From positions 1,364,001 to 1,428,000 of the forward strand of contig CAWCPR010000001.1 of NCBI GenBank assembly GCA_963797475.1: 64,000 nucleotides of DNA. Reading direction: 5' to 3'. This document shows, in pieces, positions 8,639 through 17,097 of this stretch. The DNA comes from CAWCPR01 sp963797475. Its GTDB lineage: Bacteria > Chloroflexota > Anaerolineae > Anaerolineales > UBA4823. Position numbers and translations under genes: made by a program. Each line of letters begins with the position of its first letter. Positions within the stretch are counted from its first letter, which is position 1. The notes under the pieces were generated by a model. The model was not told the DNA's origin, ran no database searches, and worked only from the letters and a program-made list of their open reading frames with translations.

Positions 8639-9510
8639 TGATGCTTACACCTCTGGATGTTCCGGCCTTGCTGCGCCGCTACGGGCTTAGACCGGACAAA
8701 CGCCTGGGGCAGAACTTTCTCATCGATCCAAATACCCTGGAGCAAGTGGTGGAAATTGCCGGGGTCACCTCACGAGATACGGTCCTGGAGATCGGCCCCG
8801 GCCTGGGGAATCTGACGCGTGTACTGGCAGTCCGAGCGGGAGTTGTGATCGCGGTCGAGATCGATGGGCGCTTTCTCCCAGCGCTAAAAGAAGTCCTGGC
8901 GCCATTCGAAAACGTGGACGTCCTCCAGGGGGATATCTTGCGTTTGAATCCAGCAGTCCTGCTTTCCTCGGAGGCCGGTTTATCCAAGGCCAGCACACAC
9001 AGCGGATACCAGGTAGTTGCCAATATCCCTTACAACATCACTTCCGCCCTGATCCGCCACCTGTTGGAGGCGCAGATCCAACCCGCGCGCATGACGCTGA
9101 CCGTCCAACTTGAAGTGGCCGAAAGGATCTGCGCTGCCCCAGGCGACCTCAGCCTGCTGGCCCTCAGCGCTCAGGTTTATGGACATCCTGATATAAAATT
9201 GCGCATCCCTGCAGCCGCATTTTACCCCCCGCCCAAAGTCGATTCAGCCGTCGTTCGCCTCGATCTTTACTCCCAGCCGCGGATACCTCGACCGCGTCTG
9301 CCCGCCTTTTTTCGCCTGGCAAAAGCTGGGTTCAGCCAGAAACGAAAAACCCTGCGCAATGCCCTGGCAGGAGGCATGCACTGGGAGCCTGGCCTGGCGG
9401 CAGAAGTTTTACAAAATGCCAGGATTGATCCTATGCGCCGGGCGGAAACCCTCAGCCTGGAAGAATGGGCGCAGTTGGTCGACGCCGCTGCCAATCAACT
9501 CGAGGGATGA
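8638..9510 (+). CDS. rsmA: 16S rRNA dimethyladenosine transferase RsmA (KsgA)
   Basis: I start at the ATG at 8638, which overlaps the LCP stop codon as TGATG; this gives 290 residues, the normal length. The SAM-binding site is LEIGPGLGNLT (about 45-55), and the catalytic adenine-binding motif NIPYNITS lies near residue 130. The N-terminal KRLGQNFLIDPN is diagnostic. The enzyme dimethylates two adjacent adenines in helix 45 of 16S rRNA during 30S maturation. An open frame extends upstream to 8602, but the extra residues do not match the family. Confidence 0.95.
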   Translation: MMLTPLDVPALLRRYGLRPDKRLGQNFLIDPNTLEQVVEIAGVTSRDTVLEIGPGLGNLTRVLAVRAGVVIAVEIDGRFLPALKEVLAPFENVDVLQGDILRLNPAVLLSSEAGLSKASTHSGYQVVANIPYNITSALIRHLLEAQIQPARMTLTVQLEVAERICAAPGDLSLLALSAQVYGHPDIKLRIPAAAFYPPPKVDSAVVRLDLYSQPRIPRPRLPAFFRLAKAGFSQKRKTLRNALAGGMHWEPGLAAEVLQNARIDPMRRAETLSLEEWAQLVDAAANQLEG

Positions 9511-9531
9511 CCTCCGTATCCGTCCAGGGAC

Positions 9532-10842
9532 TCAGCCCCAAACCCACAGCAACGCCCCGGCCAGCATGCGCAGCCCCGCGCTCAATATCAGGGCAGTTTG
9601 CACACCCATAGCATCCCCCAACAGCGGGCCGCTCAGCGAGCCTGCCAGAATGCCCACGTTCATCACCAGGTTATTCAGCGCCATATAGGCCGGCCGGTCA
9701 TCTTCGGGCACCCGCTCCATCAACCGGTTCGTCAGCGCTGCGCTGGTTAGACCCCAGGAGATGCCGCCCGTCAAGGAAGCGATCCAAAACAGCGTGGCAT
9801 CTCTGGCAATGCCAAGGAGTAACGGATAAAGACAAAAGATCACCGCGCCGAACACCAGGATTTGTTTATAGCTGTAACGAACGTTAATAAACGGCAGGCG
9901 AAGTGAGACAACCAACATCGTGCTATAAAACAGGGCGCTTCCCAGGCTGATCGCGCTGTCGCTCAACTGCAGCGACCGCACATAAGAAAGCGGGAACAAT
10001 GAGCTCGGTAAGAATTGAAACGTATAGAAAACGAGATAAGAGAGCATAAACGCGCCAAACGGTCCGCGCAGCAGATCCAGGCGCAGCATAGGCTTGCCCT
10101 GAAAACGCGCCAGGTAGCGCAGCCCGGCTCCCAAGCGCATTGAATCGCCGAGTCGCTGCAGTCCTGGGCGGGCGAAATCGCCTAACGGGCGGAAAACCCG
10201 CTGGGGAGGCGTCTGGCTTTCACCCCTCAGCCTGCCGACGTGATAGGTGCTCAGGGCAGCGCCAAGCACCCCCAGGCCAAACACAATTTGGTAGTTCACC
10301 GGGAATACGATCCGGTCCAGTATCTGCCCGGAGAGCAGTGCCGTAACCGTCAGGCTGACCGCCATCAGCGCGTTGCGCCGTCCCACGACTTCACTGCGCC
10401 ATTCCGGAGGCACTACATCTGCAAACAACGAGTTGAAGCCGATTGCGAGCAGCGTGCCGGGGATGGACATGAACAAAGTGATGAGAATGATCGCCCGGAC
10501 CTCAAGAAACGGCGATAACAAAAGGGGCAGCACTGTAATCGCCAGGTAGCCCAGGCGATGAAAAGCCGCTGCCCGAAAGGTGGTCCGGATCAACGGGCGA
10601 TTCTCCAACCAGCGCCCGGCTGGCAGGGAGAAAAATAAATTCACGACCGCAGGCCCTGCAGTCAGCAAGCTGATCTCAAACCCGGAGGCCCCCAGCCGGG
10701 TCGCATAAACAGCCAGAAAAGCCAGCGTGCTTCCGGATAATACGCCGAACCAAAAAATATCGAGGTACAGGTGGCGAAAGTTACGCCGCATTTCGCCGCT
10801 AAGCGCCTGGGTTTGCAAAGGACTTAACGTTATCGTTCGCAA
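9532..10842 (-). CDS. Major facilitator superfamily permease
   Basis: The protein has 436 residues with 12 predicted helices. Its N-terminal half carries FGVLSGSTLAFLAVYATRLGAS, a common start of MFS drug or metabolite permeases (written in part here: FLAVYATRLGAS). The start at 10842 is a TTG; an ATG 17 codons later (10791) is an alternative. It follows the DPM1-like gene by 36 bases and is probably the last gene of the five-gene Roadblock operon. It converges on rsmA. The substrate cannot be told from sequence. Confidence 0.82.
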   Translation of the reverse strand: MRTITLSPLQTQALSGEMRRNFRHLYLDIFWFGVLSGSTLAFLAVYATRLGASGFEISLLTAGPAVVNLFFSLPAGRWLENRPLIRTTFRAAAFHRLGYLAITVLPLLLSPFLEVRAIILITLFMSIPGTLLAIGFNSLFADVVPPEWRSEVVGRRNALMAVSLTVTALLSGQILDRIVFPVNYQIVFGLGVLGAALSTYHVGRLRGESQTPPQRVFRPLGDFARPGLQRLGDSMRLGAGLRYLARFQGKPMLRLDLLRGPFGAFMLSYLVFYTFQFLPSSLFPLSYVRSLQLSDSAISLGSALFYSTMLVVSLRLPFINVRYSYKQILVFGAVIFCLYPLLLGIARDATLFWIASLTGGISWGLTSAALTNRLMERVPEDDRPAYMALNNLVMNVGILAGSLSGPLLGDAMGVQTALILSAGLRMLAGALLWVWG

Positions 10843-10878
10843 TCTAGTAAGTGCCCTTTTCTCCCAAATTTCAAGAAT

Positions 10879-11619
10879 TCAAACCCGAGGCGTCAAGCCG
10901 CGATATTCGAAAAGCATCTGCCATACGCGAACCGCGGCTTCCCTCTGGATGCGATACGACATCTTGGATTGCCCCCATCGCCGGTCGGCAAAATAAAACG
11001 GTACTTCCTGAAAGCGGAAACCCAGCTTGTAGGCCAGATAAACCATCTCTACCTGAAATGCGTATCCATTCGATCGGACGCGTTCCAACGGCATTCCCAA
11101 TAAGGTGTTACGCCGCCAAAAACGGAAACCGCCGGTGGCATCTTGAACTGGCAAACCGAGGATCACGCGGGCGTAAATATTGCCAAAGGCCGATAAGCCT
11201 TTCCGCCACGCCGGCCAGCGTTCGTCGACCGCACCCCCGGCGACATAACGCGATCCCAGGGCGGCATCACAGGTTTGTAAAACCGCCAACAAATCGATCA
11301 GCTTTTCGGGAGGGTGAGAAAAGTCAGCGTCCATCTGGGCGATTGCCTCGGCGCCGGCTTCCAGCGCGTGGCGGAAGCCGCAAATGTAGGCCGTCCCCAG
11401 GCCCATTTTTCCACTCCGGTGGACGACCGACATTCTTCTCGGGTTTCGCGCGGCCAGGCTTTCGGCCAGCTCCCCGGTGCCATCCGGGCTGTTATCGTCC
11501 ACGACCAGGATACTGAGATCTGAGACCGGCAAATCAAATAAAGCGGAGACCAGCTTCGGCAGGTTCTCCGCTTCGTTATAAGTGGGAATAACAACTGTTT
11601 TTTGCACAGAAAAATTCAA
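10879..11619 (-). CDS. Polyprenol-phosphate mannosyltransferase, DPM1 type (GT2)
   Basis: The protein has 246 residues, the length of single-domain DPM1 enzymes that lack a C-terminal membrane anchor. The motifs are VVIPTYNEAENL, VVDDNSPDG, the metal-binding QMDADFSHPP, and FRFWRR with SKMSYRIQREA near the end. These enzymes transfer mannose (or a related sugar) from a nucleotide donor to polyprenyl phosphate on the inner membrane face. The start is a TTG that overlaps the upstream response regulator stop (TTGA), so coupling is likely; a GTG four codons on is an alternative. Its place behind signalling genes suggests that regulated glycosylation is an output of the operon. Confidence 0.88.
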   Translation of the reverse strand: MNFSVQKTVVIPTYNEAENLPKLVSALFDLPVSDLSILVVDDNSPDGTGELAESLAARNPRRMSVVHRSGKMGLGTAYICGFRHALEAGAEAIAQMDADFSHPPEKLIDLLAVLQTCDAALGSRYVAGGAVDERWPAWRKGLSAFGNIYARVILGLPVQDATGGFRFWRRNTLLGMPLERVRSNGYAFQVEMVYLAYKLGFRFQEVPFYFADRRWGQSKMSYRIQREAAVRVWQMLFEYRGLTPRV

Positions 11620-12467
11620 ACGCGCCGCGAAAGCTCCGCTTTCAAGGAGGTTAGATCCGTAAAGGGACCTCCGGCGGCCGAAAGGTTGTTCATCCTGATC
11701 TTCAGACGCTTGTCCTTGAAGCCTTCCCGGCCTCTATCTTTGAGCGGGTAAAAATAATCCAGGGACTGTTCCAGCCGGCTGCGAATGCGGTCGACGAGCG
11801 CCGGAAGATTCGCGGGCGTCGTTACCAGCACAAAATCCGTCGGGCTCAGGTGCCCCAAAAAATCGTTTGGCCCGCCGATGCTGCGAACTGCGTTGTGGAT
11901 CATCAAACTGACCGCGCGTTGGACATCATCCGAGGCCACAAAGCCATAATCTTCCCGAAATAACTCCATATTTTCCAGGGTAATTTGTACCAGCGCCCAA
12001 CCCTGGCCATCCAGGCATTCGTTCAAACGCTCATCTACCAGCGCGCCCTCAGCCAACCCCGTAATGGGATTGGTGAGCGTGCCTTCCGTCGTCCGCTTGA
12101 GGGCGTTGCGCACACGCAAGCGCAGCTCCTGAATGTCGAAAGGCTTGGTAATGTAATCATCCGCACCCAGCTCCAGGCCCTGCAGCCGGTCGGATCGGGT
12201 GCGCTTCTCGGTCAAAAATATTATTGGGATATCACAAGTTCGCCGGTTACTGCGCAACCGGCGGGCTACTTCATAGCCATCGATATCCGGCAGGCGGATA
12301 TCCAAAATAACCAGGTCAGGGTGTCCGGTCTGGCAGGTGCGAACGGCCTCTTCACCACAGTTCACTGCCGAAGCTGCATACCCGTGAACGCGGAAATATG
12401 CGTTCAACATGTCAGCGACATCAACATCGTCTTCGACGACCAGGATGAAAGGGGTTGGATCGGGCAC
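11616..12467 (-). CDS. Response regulator with degenerate GGDEF-like output domain
   Basis: The protein has 283 residues from a GTG start. The receiver domain (1-120) has the acidic pair in VVEDD, the phospho-acceptor Asp in VILDIRLPD, Thr in FLTEK and Lys in ITKPFD. The second half resembles a diguanylate cyclase fold, but where GGDEF should stand the sequence reads LSPTDF, so catalysis is not expected. It may bind a partner or a nucleotide instead. The gene begins 10 bases after the V4R gene and overlaps the DPM1-like gene. No histidine kinase lies in the operon, so the phosphodonor is elsewhere. Confidence 0.85.
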   Translation of the reverse strand: MPDPTPFILVVEDDVDVADMLNAYFRVHGYAASAVNCGEEAVRTCQTGHPDLVILDIRLPDIDGYEVARRLRSNRRTCDIPIIFLTEKRTRSDRLQGLELGADDYITKPFDIQELRLRVRNALKRTTEGTLTNPITGLAEGALVDERLNECLDGQGWALVQITLENMELFREDYGFVASDDVQRAVSLMIHNAVRSIGGPNDFLGHLSPTDFVLVTTPANLPALVDRIRSRLEQSLDYFYPLKDRGREGFKDKRLKIRMNNLSAAGGPFTDLTSLKAELSRRV

Positions 12468-12477
12468 AACAGCGTTC

Positions 12478-13113
12478 CTAGTTCATCGGCAATTTTTGGA
12501 TGACAAACTCACAGACGCTGTCGCCCATCGCGATGCATTGAGACTCGTTCACACGAAATTCATTGCCGCCAGAGAGCCACTTCAAACCCTCTTGAAGCAG
12601 CCCGACCGCCACAAAACATACCGGCTTATCCGAGTCGTGACGCCCCCAGCACACCGGGCAGCGATGGATCGTGTAAATAAATTCATTTTCAGCTTCCCGC
12701 ACGGTGCTGTACTGGTCGCTGATTTGGCTGAAAATTTTGGCCATGGCAGGGATGCCAATCCGCATTTTCGCCGACAGTGGGAGCACTTTAAAGGCCAGGT
12801 CGCCGGCGCCAGCCAATGCGCCGAAATTGCGCAAAGCGTCTGCAAATGCAGCTCGACCAGCGCGCAGCGCCAGGCCGCGGCCGCCGCGCGGCCCGTACAT
12901 TTCCTCCAGGGCCAGGTTGAACGCGGAAAAATCGGCGAAATTGAATTCGCGATCCAGGTTGTCAGGGGGTAAGTGATCGATCAGGTGGGGTAAATGCGCC
13001 AGGTTCAAAATGGCATTCAAGCCATTTTTGCCCATCACTTCTCCGAGAGCATTTAAAGTAATACGGGCGATTTTGTTAGCGTAAAAGTAATCGCTTTTCG
13101 GGATCGGGTCCAT
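12478..13113 (-). CDS. V4R-domain protein (4-vinyl reductase-like ligand-binding domain)
   Basis: The protein has 211 residues. The C-terminal half (about 120-205) carries the V4R pattern: an aromatic ENEFIYTIHRCPVCWGR segment, then CFVAVGLLQEGLKWL, and a final QCIAMGDSVCEFVI. Cys residues in CPVC and later positions could bind zinc or help hold a small molecule. V4R domains are thought to bind hydrocarbons or heme-like ligands and often sit beside signalling proteins. A GGAAGG ribosome site precedes the ATG. It is 13 bases from the Roadblock gene and 10 from the response regulator. A ligand-sensing role in that set is inferred. Confidence 0.8.
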   Translation of the reverse strand: MDPIPKSDYFYANKIARITLNALGEVMGKNGLNAILNLAHLPHLIDHLPPDNLDREFNFADFSAFNLALEEMYGPRGGRGLALRAGRAAFADALRNFGALAGAGDLAFKVLPLSAKMRIGIPAMAKIFSQISDQYSTVREAENEFIYTIHRCPVCWGRHDSDKPVCFVAVGLLQEGLKWLSGGNEFRVNESQCIAMGDSVCEFVIQKLPMN

Positions 13114-13126
13114 AACCTTCCGCCAA

Positions 13127-13498
13127 TTAGATCAGTTTAGCAAGCGCTTCGGCTGCACGGCGCATATCCAGGAAGATCAGGCCAAGCTTGGCCTGTTCAC
13201 GCGCCAGGGCAGTCAGCACCGCATCTTCTCCAACAGACATGAGTATCACGTACCCCTGCTCGCCTTTGATATAAACCTGATCCAGCGAGCCGCGACCCAG
13301 TTCAGAAGCAATTCTCTCTCCCAGAGAGAGCATGGCTGCCGACATCGCTGAGACCCGGTCTTCTTCCACACCTTGTGGTAAAGCAGACGCCATGCTCAAT
13401 CCATCGACACTGACTACGGCAGAGGCCTCAATATCCGGTGAAGAGGCCTGCAAATCTCGCAAACGTTCTACCATAAGTTGGGAGCGTGATTTAGTCAA
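13127..13498 (-). CDS. Roadblock/LC7 domain protein
   Basis: The protein has 123 residues, a single Roadblock/LC7 domain (about 8-120). It contains ASAVVSVDGLSMASALPQ, SAAMLSLGERIASELG and the strand pattern GYVILMSVGEDAVLTALA. Bacterial members such as MglB regulate small Ras-like GTPases or form scaffolds. No GTPase gene is adjacent here, which is unusual for an MglB-type partner. The start is a TTG with AGGAG nine bases upstream; an ATG eight codons later is an alternative. It is the first gene of the five-gene minus-strand operon. Confidence 0.87.
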   Translation of the reverse strand: MTKSRSQLMVERLRDLQASSPDIEASAVVSVDGLSMASALPQGVEEDRVSAMSAAMLSLGERIASELGRGSLDQVYIKGEQGYVILMSVGEDAVLTALAREQAKLGLIFLDMRRAAEALAKLI

Positions 13499-13630
13499 GA
13501 TGCGTCACTCCTAAAGCCGAAATGGTAGTCCACTCAATTTCTCAGTTGGGGGCTATTCCAAAAAATCGCCACCCGTACCCAAACGACCAGGCAAGGCAGC
13601 AAATATTCGCTTCAGTGAAAATATAGACTA

Positions 13631-13659
13631 ACTGTAGCATAGGGGGATAATTGTGTCAA
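13631..13659 (-). promoter_or_regulatory. Promoter of the Roadblock-V4R operon
   Basis: On the minus strand a consensus -35 TTGACA (13659-13654) is followed after exactly 17 bases by TACAGT (13636-13631), which is preceded by TGC (extended -10). The predicted leader is about 125 bases. Confidence 0.65.
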
Positions 13660-13703
13660 GCCAAACAAACTTTCATTTTTAACAATTGAATGGCGGAACA
13701 TGC

Positions 13704-13709
13704 TATAAT
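13704..13709 (+). promoter_or_regulatory. Extended -10 promoter element of the UbiD gene
   Basis: TATAAT preceded by TGC. The following ribosome site AGGAGG (13727-13732) and ATG (13740) fit a leader of about 25 bases. It is divergent from the Roadblock promoter only about 50 bases away. Confidence 0.6.
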
Positions 13710-13739
13710 TTTCGCGCTTCGTCACCAGGAGGAAACGGA

Positions 13740-15206
13740 ATGCACATTGACAACCTGCGCGATTTCATTCAGGATCTTGAAAGCAGAGGCCAGCTTGCCC
13801 GGATTACGACGCCTGTGTCGCCCTATTTGGAGGTCACGGAAATTGTCGACCGGGTATGCAAGGGGCCGGCAGCGCAGAATAAGGCCCTTCTATTTGAAAA
13901 CTTAGCCGGGTTCGACATACCCCTCCTGATCAACGCCTTTGGGTCTGCGCAGCGCATGGCCTGGGCATTGGGCCTGCAGGACCTGGATGAGCTGAACGTG
14001 CGCTTGAGCAAGCTGATCGACCTGCGCCTGCCGCAAGGGCTGCGCCAGGCGATGGGCCGTGGCTCGGACCTTTTCAACGTGCTGCGCTCCATTGGATTGG
14101 GTCCCAGGAAAGTACGCCGGGCGCCTGTTCAAGAAGTTGTCGTCACGAAAGACCCTTCCCTCGATTTCTTGCCCATTCTGCAATGCTGGCCCGACGACGG
14201 CGGCCGCTTCATCACCCTGCCCCAGGTCATCACCCGAGATCCGCAAACCGGCACGCGCAACGTGGGAATGTACCGCCTGCAGGTGATCGACGAGCGCACC
14301 TTGCTGGTCCATTGGCAGCGCCATAAGGGCGGGGCCGAACACGAGCGTGTGGCGCACGCAATCCAAAAAGACCGCATCCCGGCGGCGGTCGTGCTGGGGG
14401 GCGACCCGGCCAGCATGTGGTGCGCCTCAGCGCCGCTGCCGCCAAACATCGATGAGTACCTGTTAGCCGGCTACTTGAACGGCGCGCCGGTTGAATTTGT
14501 AGACTGCGTCTCCCAGCCGCTAGAAGCGCCGGCGCAAGCCGAAATCGTGATCGAAGGCTATGTCGACCCAAACGAACATCTACCCGAGGGGCCTTTTGGC
14601 GACCACACCGGTTATTACACGCCGGTCGAGCCCTTCCCTGTTTTCCATATCACTGCCATCACCCACCGCAAGGAGCCGGTCTACCCCACCACCATCGTCG
14701 GCATTCCGCCTATGGAGGATGTGTGGATGGGCAAAGCCACCGAACGCCTGTTTCTCCCGCTCATGCGCCTGTTCCTGCCCGAGATCAGCGACGTTTGCAT
14801 GCCCGCTGAAGGTATCTTCCATAACCTGGTGCTGGTCTCGATTCGCAAGCGCTTTCCAGGCCACGCTCGAAAAGTGATTTCTGGCTTGTGGGGTCTGGGC
14901 TTGTTGACCCTGGCCAAAACGATCGTCGTTTTCGACGAATGGGTGGATGTCCAAAATCTCTCGCAGGCTGCCTGGCAGGCTCTCGGCAATGTAGACTGGT
15001 CGCAGGATGCGCTCATCACCAACGGCCCAACCGACCACCTGGATCACGCTTCGTATCACCACTCCTATGGAGGCAAGATCGGCATCGACGCCACCGCCAA
15101 GCTGCCTGAGGAGGGCTACACCCGCAGTTGGCCCGCAGTGGCTCGCATGGACCCGCAAGTGATCGCCCGCATCGATGAGATCTGGGCCGACCTGAAAATC
15201 GGATAA
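13740..15206 (+). CDS. UbiD-family prenylated-FMN decarboxylase
   Basis: I start at the ATG at 13740 (488 residues) because AGGAGG lies 7 bases upstream; the frame is open to 13686. The family features are IDNLRDFIQDLESRGQL at the N-terminus, DPQTGTRNVGMYRLQV in the middle, and EGPFGDHTGYYTPV, which holds the acidic residues used with prenyl-FMN. UbiD enzymes reversibly decarboxylate aromatic or unsaturated acids; close relatives act in ubiquinone or in the futalosine menaquinone route (MqnL). An ABC importer and a UbiA prenyltransferase follow on the same strand, so a quinone role is plausible. No UbiX flavin prenyltransferase is in the window, although the enzyme needs one. Confidence 0.88.
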   Translation: MHIDNLRDFIQDLESRGQLARITTPVSPYLEVTEIVDRVCKGPAAQNKALLFENLAGFDIPLLINAFGSAQRMAWALGLQDLDELNVRLSKLIDLRLPQGLRQAMGRGSDLFNVLRSIGLGPRKVRRAPVQEVVVTKDPSLDFLPILQCWPDDGGRFITLPQVITRDPQTGTRNVGMYRLQVIDERTLLVHWQRHKGGAEHERVAHAIQKDRIPAAVVLGGDPASMWCASAPLPPNIDEYLLAGYLNGAPVEFVDCVSQPLEAPAQAEIVIEGYVDPNEHLPEGPFGDHTGYYTPVEPFPVFHITAITHRKEPVYPTTIVGIPPMEDVWMGKATERLFLPLMRLFLPEISDVCMPAEGIFHNLVLVSIRKRFPGHARKVISGLWGLGLLTLAKTIVVFDEWVDVQNLSQAAWQALGNVDWSQDALITNGPTDHLDHASYHHSYGGKIGIDATAKLPEEGYTRSWPAVARMDPQVIARIDEIWADLKIG

Positions 15207-15325
15207 ATTGAATTTGCAAATAGAAACAATACCAATTTCTCAAAAAGTGGGGCGTTACCCTAAATTATCGAGAGCAACCAAGCAAGTCAATTTATCTTAC
15301 GCTAAAGAGGAGACTGAATAGCCGT

Positions 15326-16309
15326 ATGGGAAAAAACATGGTTCGATCTAAATTCCTTCCAGCCGCGCTGGCCATGACGCTGGTCCTCGGGTTAAGCCTG
15401 GGCGCCTGCGCCCAGGCTACCAGCGCGCCTGCCGAAGCCGTCACTTTGAAGATTGCCGTACTGCCGATCCTGGACGCACTCCCGATGTACGTCGCCGATC
15501 AGGAGGGCCTGTTCGAAACGCGTGGGGTCAAGGTGGAGTTCATCCCGGCCGCTTCCGCCGCCGAACGCGACCAGGTGATCACCTCCGGACAGGCGGACGG
15601 CATGATCAATGAGATCGTCTCGACAATTCTGTACAATAAGCAAACGATACAGGTGCAGATCGTACGCTTCGCCCGCACCGCCACCTCGGATACCGCTATG
15701 TATCGCATCCTGGCAGCCGGGAACAGCGGGATCGACTCAGTGGATGGGTTGAAAGGCGTGCCAATCGGCATATCGGAAGGCACCGTGATTGAATATCTGA
15801 CCTACCGGCTGCTGACCGCCGAGGGTTTTGCCAAGGACGAGATCAAAACCATCCCCGTGCCAAGCATCGCCGACCGCATGGCCTTGTTAGGGACTGGTGA
15901 GTTAAAGGCCGCCATGCTGCCGGAGCCGCTCTCCTCGCTCGCCGTGCAGCAGGGTGCTAAAGTGATCCTGGACGACACGAAAAACCCCCAATTCGGATAC
16001 AGCACGATCGCATTTCGTAAATCCGTGATCGACCAGCACCCGGATGCCATCCGCGCCTTCCTGGCTGCGATCGAAGACGCAACCGCTGAGATCAATGCCG
16101 ATCCCACGAAATTCAGCTCCTTGCTCACCGAACAAAAGCTGGTCCCGGCGCCGCTGGTTGGGTCCTTTTCGGTGCCCCGGTTTGTGACTGCCAGTATTCC
16201 TGACGAAGCCCAATGGTCGGATGTCCTCGACTGGGCCAAAGAAAAAGGCCTGGTGACCCAGGACGTTTCCTACCAGGATTCGGTCACAGGCAGCTTCCTG
16301 CCCAAGTAA
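15326..16309 (+). CDS. ABC transporter substrate-binding lipoprotein (NMT1/TauA-like)
   Basis: The protein has 327 residues. A signal peptide ends in the lipobox LGAC (Cys near residue 28). The mature part has the two-lobed fold of NitT/TauT and pyrimidine-precursor binders: TLKIAVLPILDALPMYVADQ, GLFETRGVKVEFIPA, GIDSVDGLKGVPIGIS and AAMLPEPLSSLAVQQGA. It captures a small organic substrate outside the membrane for the ATPase and permease encoded just downstream. The substrate is not evident; this clan binds sulfonates, nitrate, riboflavin or pyrimidine precursors. Confidence 0.87.
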   Translation: MGKNMVRSKFLPAALAMTLVLGLSLGACAQATSAPAEAVTLKIAVLPILDALPMYVADQEGLFETRGVKVEFIPAASAAERDQVITSGQADGMINEIVSTILYNKQTIQVQIVRFARTATSDTAMYRILAAGNSGIDSVDGLKGVPIGISEGTVIEYLTYRLLTAEGFAKDEIKTIPVPSIADRMALLGTGELKAAMLPEPLSSLAVQQGAKVILDDTKNPQFGYSTIAFRKSVIDQHPDAIRAFLAAIEDATAEINADPTKFSSLLTEQKLVPAPLVGSFSVPRFVTASIPDEAQWSDVLDWAKEKGLVTQDVSYQDSVTGSFLPK

Positions 16310-16335
16310 CCGCAAGCAGGCATCCCAAGCGGCGT

Positions 16336-17097
16336 ATGATCGAGCTCGATTCGCTGACCTTCCTGTATGACAACGGCCGGCCCATCTTCCAGGACTTTAA
16401 CTGGCTGGCGCAGCAGGGGGAAGCCTGGGCTGTGCTCGGTCCTTCAGGGTGCGGCAAAACCACCCTGCTTTACCTGCTGGCGGGCTTGAGATTCCCAAAC
16501 AAAGGCCGGGTATTGATCCAGGGAGAGCCGCTGGCGCGGCCGCGCCCACACACCGGCCTGATCCTGCAGGAATACGGCTTGCTGCCATGGGCCACAGTCC
16601 GCCAAAACGCCGAATTGGGCTTGCGGGTACGCAGTTTTTATGGGCCGGACGGGAAACACGCCCCGGCAGATTTCCGGCCCGCAGCGGATGTCCTCCCCTG
16701 GTTGAGACGGCTGGGCCTGGAAGAACTGGAAGGGAAGTATCCCAGCCAGATATCTGGAGGCCAGCGCCAGCGGACGGCGATTGCCCGCACCCTGGCCCTC
16801 AAGCCTGATCTGCTCTTGATGGACGAGCCGTTCTCGTCCTTAGACGCCCCCACCCGGGAAGGCTTGCAGAACCTGACCCTGGAACTGGGAGCTGAAAACA
16901 ATCTCACGTTGGTGATCGTCACACACGCCATCGAAGAAGCGGCTGTCCTGGGGCAGAAAATCCTGCTTCTCGGACAGCCGCCCAATACCCGCGCTGTAGT
17001 GATCGAAAACCCCGGCGCAGCCCGGCCCGGGTATCGCGAAACGACGAGCTACCATAATCTTTGCCGCGAGCTCCGCCAGAAAATGGAGGCGCAGTGA
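16336..17097 (+). CDS. ABC transporter ATP-binding protein (NitT/TauT type)
   Basis: The protein has 253 residues from the ATG at 16336; the frame is open upstream to 16213 but that stretch overlaps the binding-protein gene. Walker A is GPSGCGKTT, the Q-loop is LILQEYGLLPWA, the signature is ISGGQRQR, Walker B is LLLMDEPFSSLD, and the switch His is in VIVTHAIEEA. It powers import together with the neighbouring permease. Its stop overlaps the permease start codon as GTGA, indicating coupling. Confidence 0.92.
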   Translation: MIELDSLTFLYDNGRPIFQDFNWLAQQGEAWAVLGPSGCGKTTLLYLLAGLRFPNKGRVLIQGEPLARPRPHTGLILQEYGLLPWATVRQNAELGLRVRSFYGPDGKHAPADFRPAADVLPWLRRLGLEELEGKYPSQISGGQRQRTAIARTLALKPDLLLMDEPFSSLDAPTREGLQNLTLELGAENNLTLVIVTHAIEEAAVLGQKILLLGQPPNTRAVVIENPGAARPGYRETTSYHNLCRELRQKMEAQ

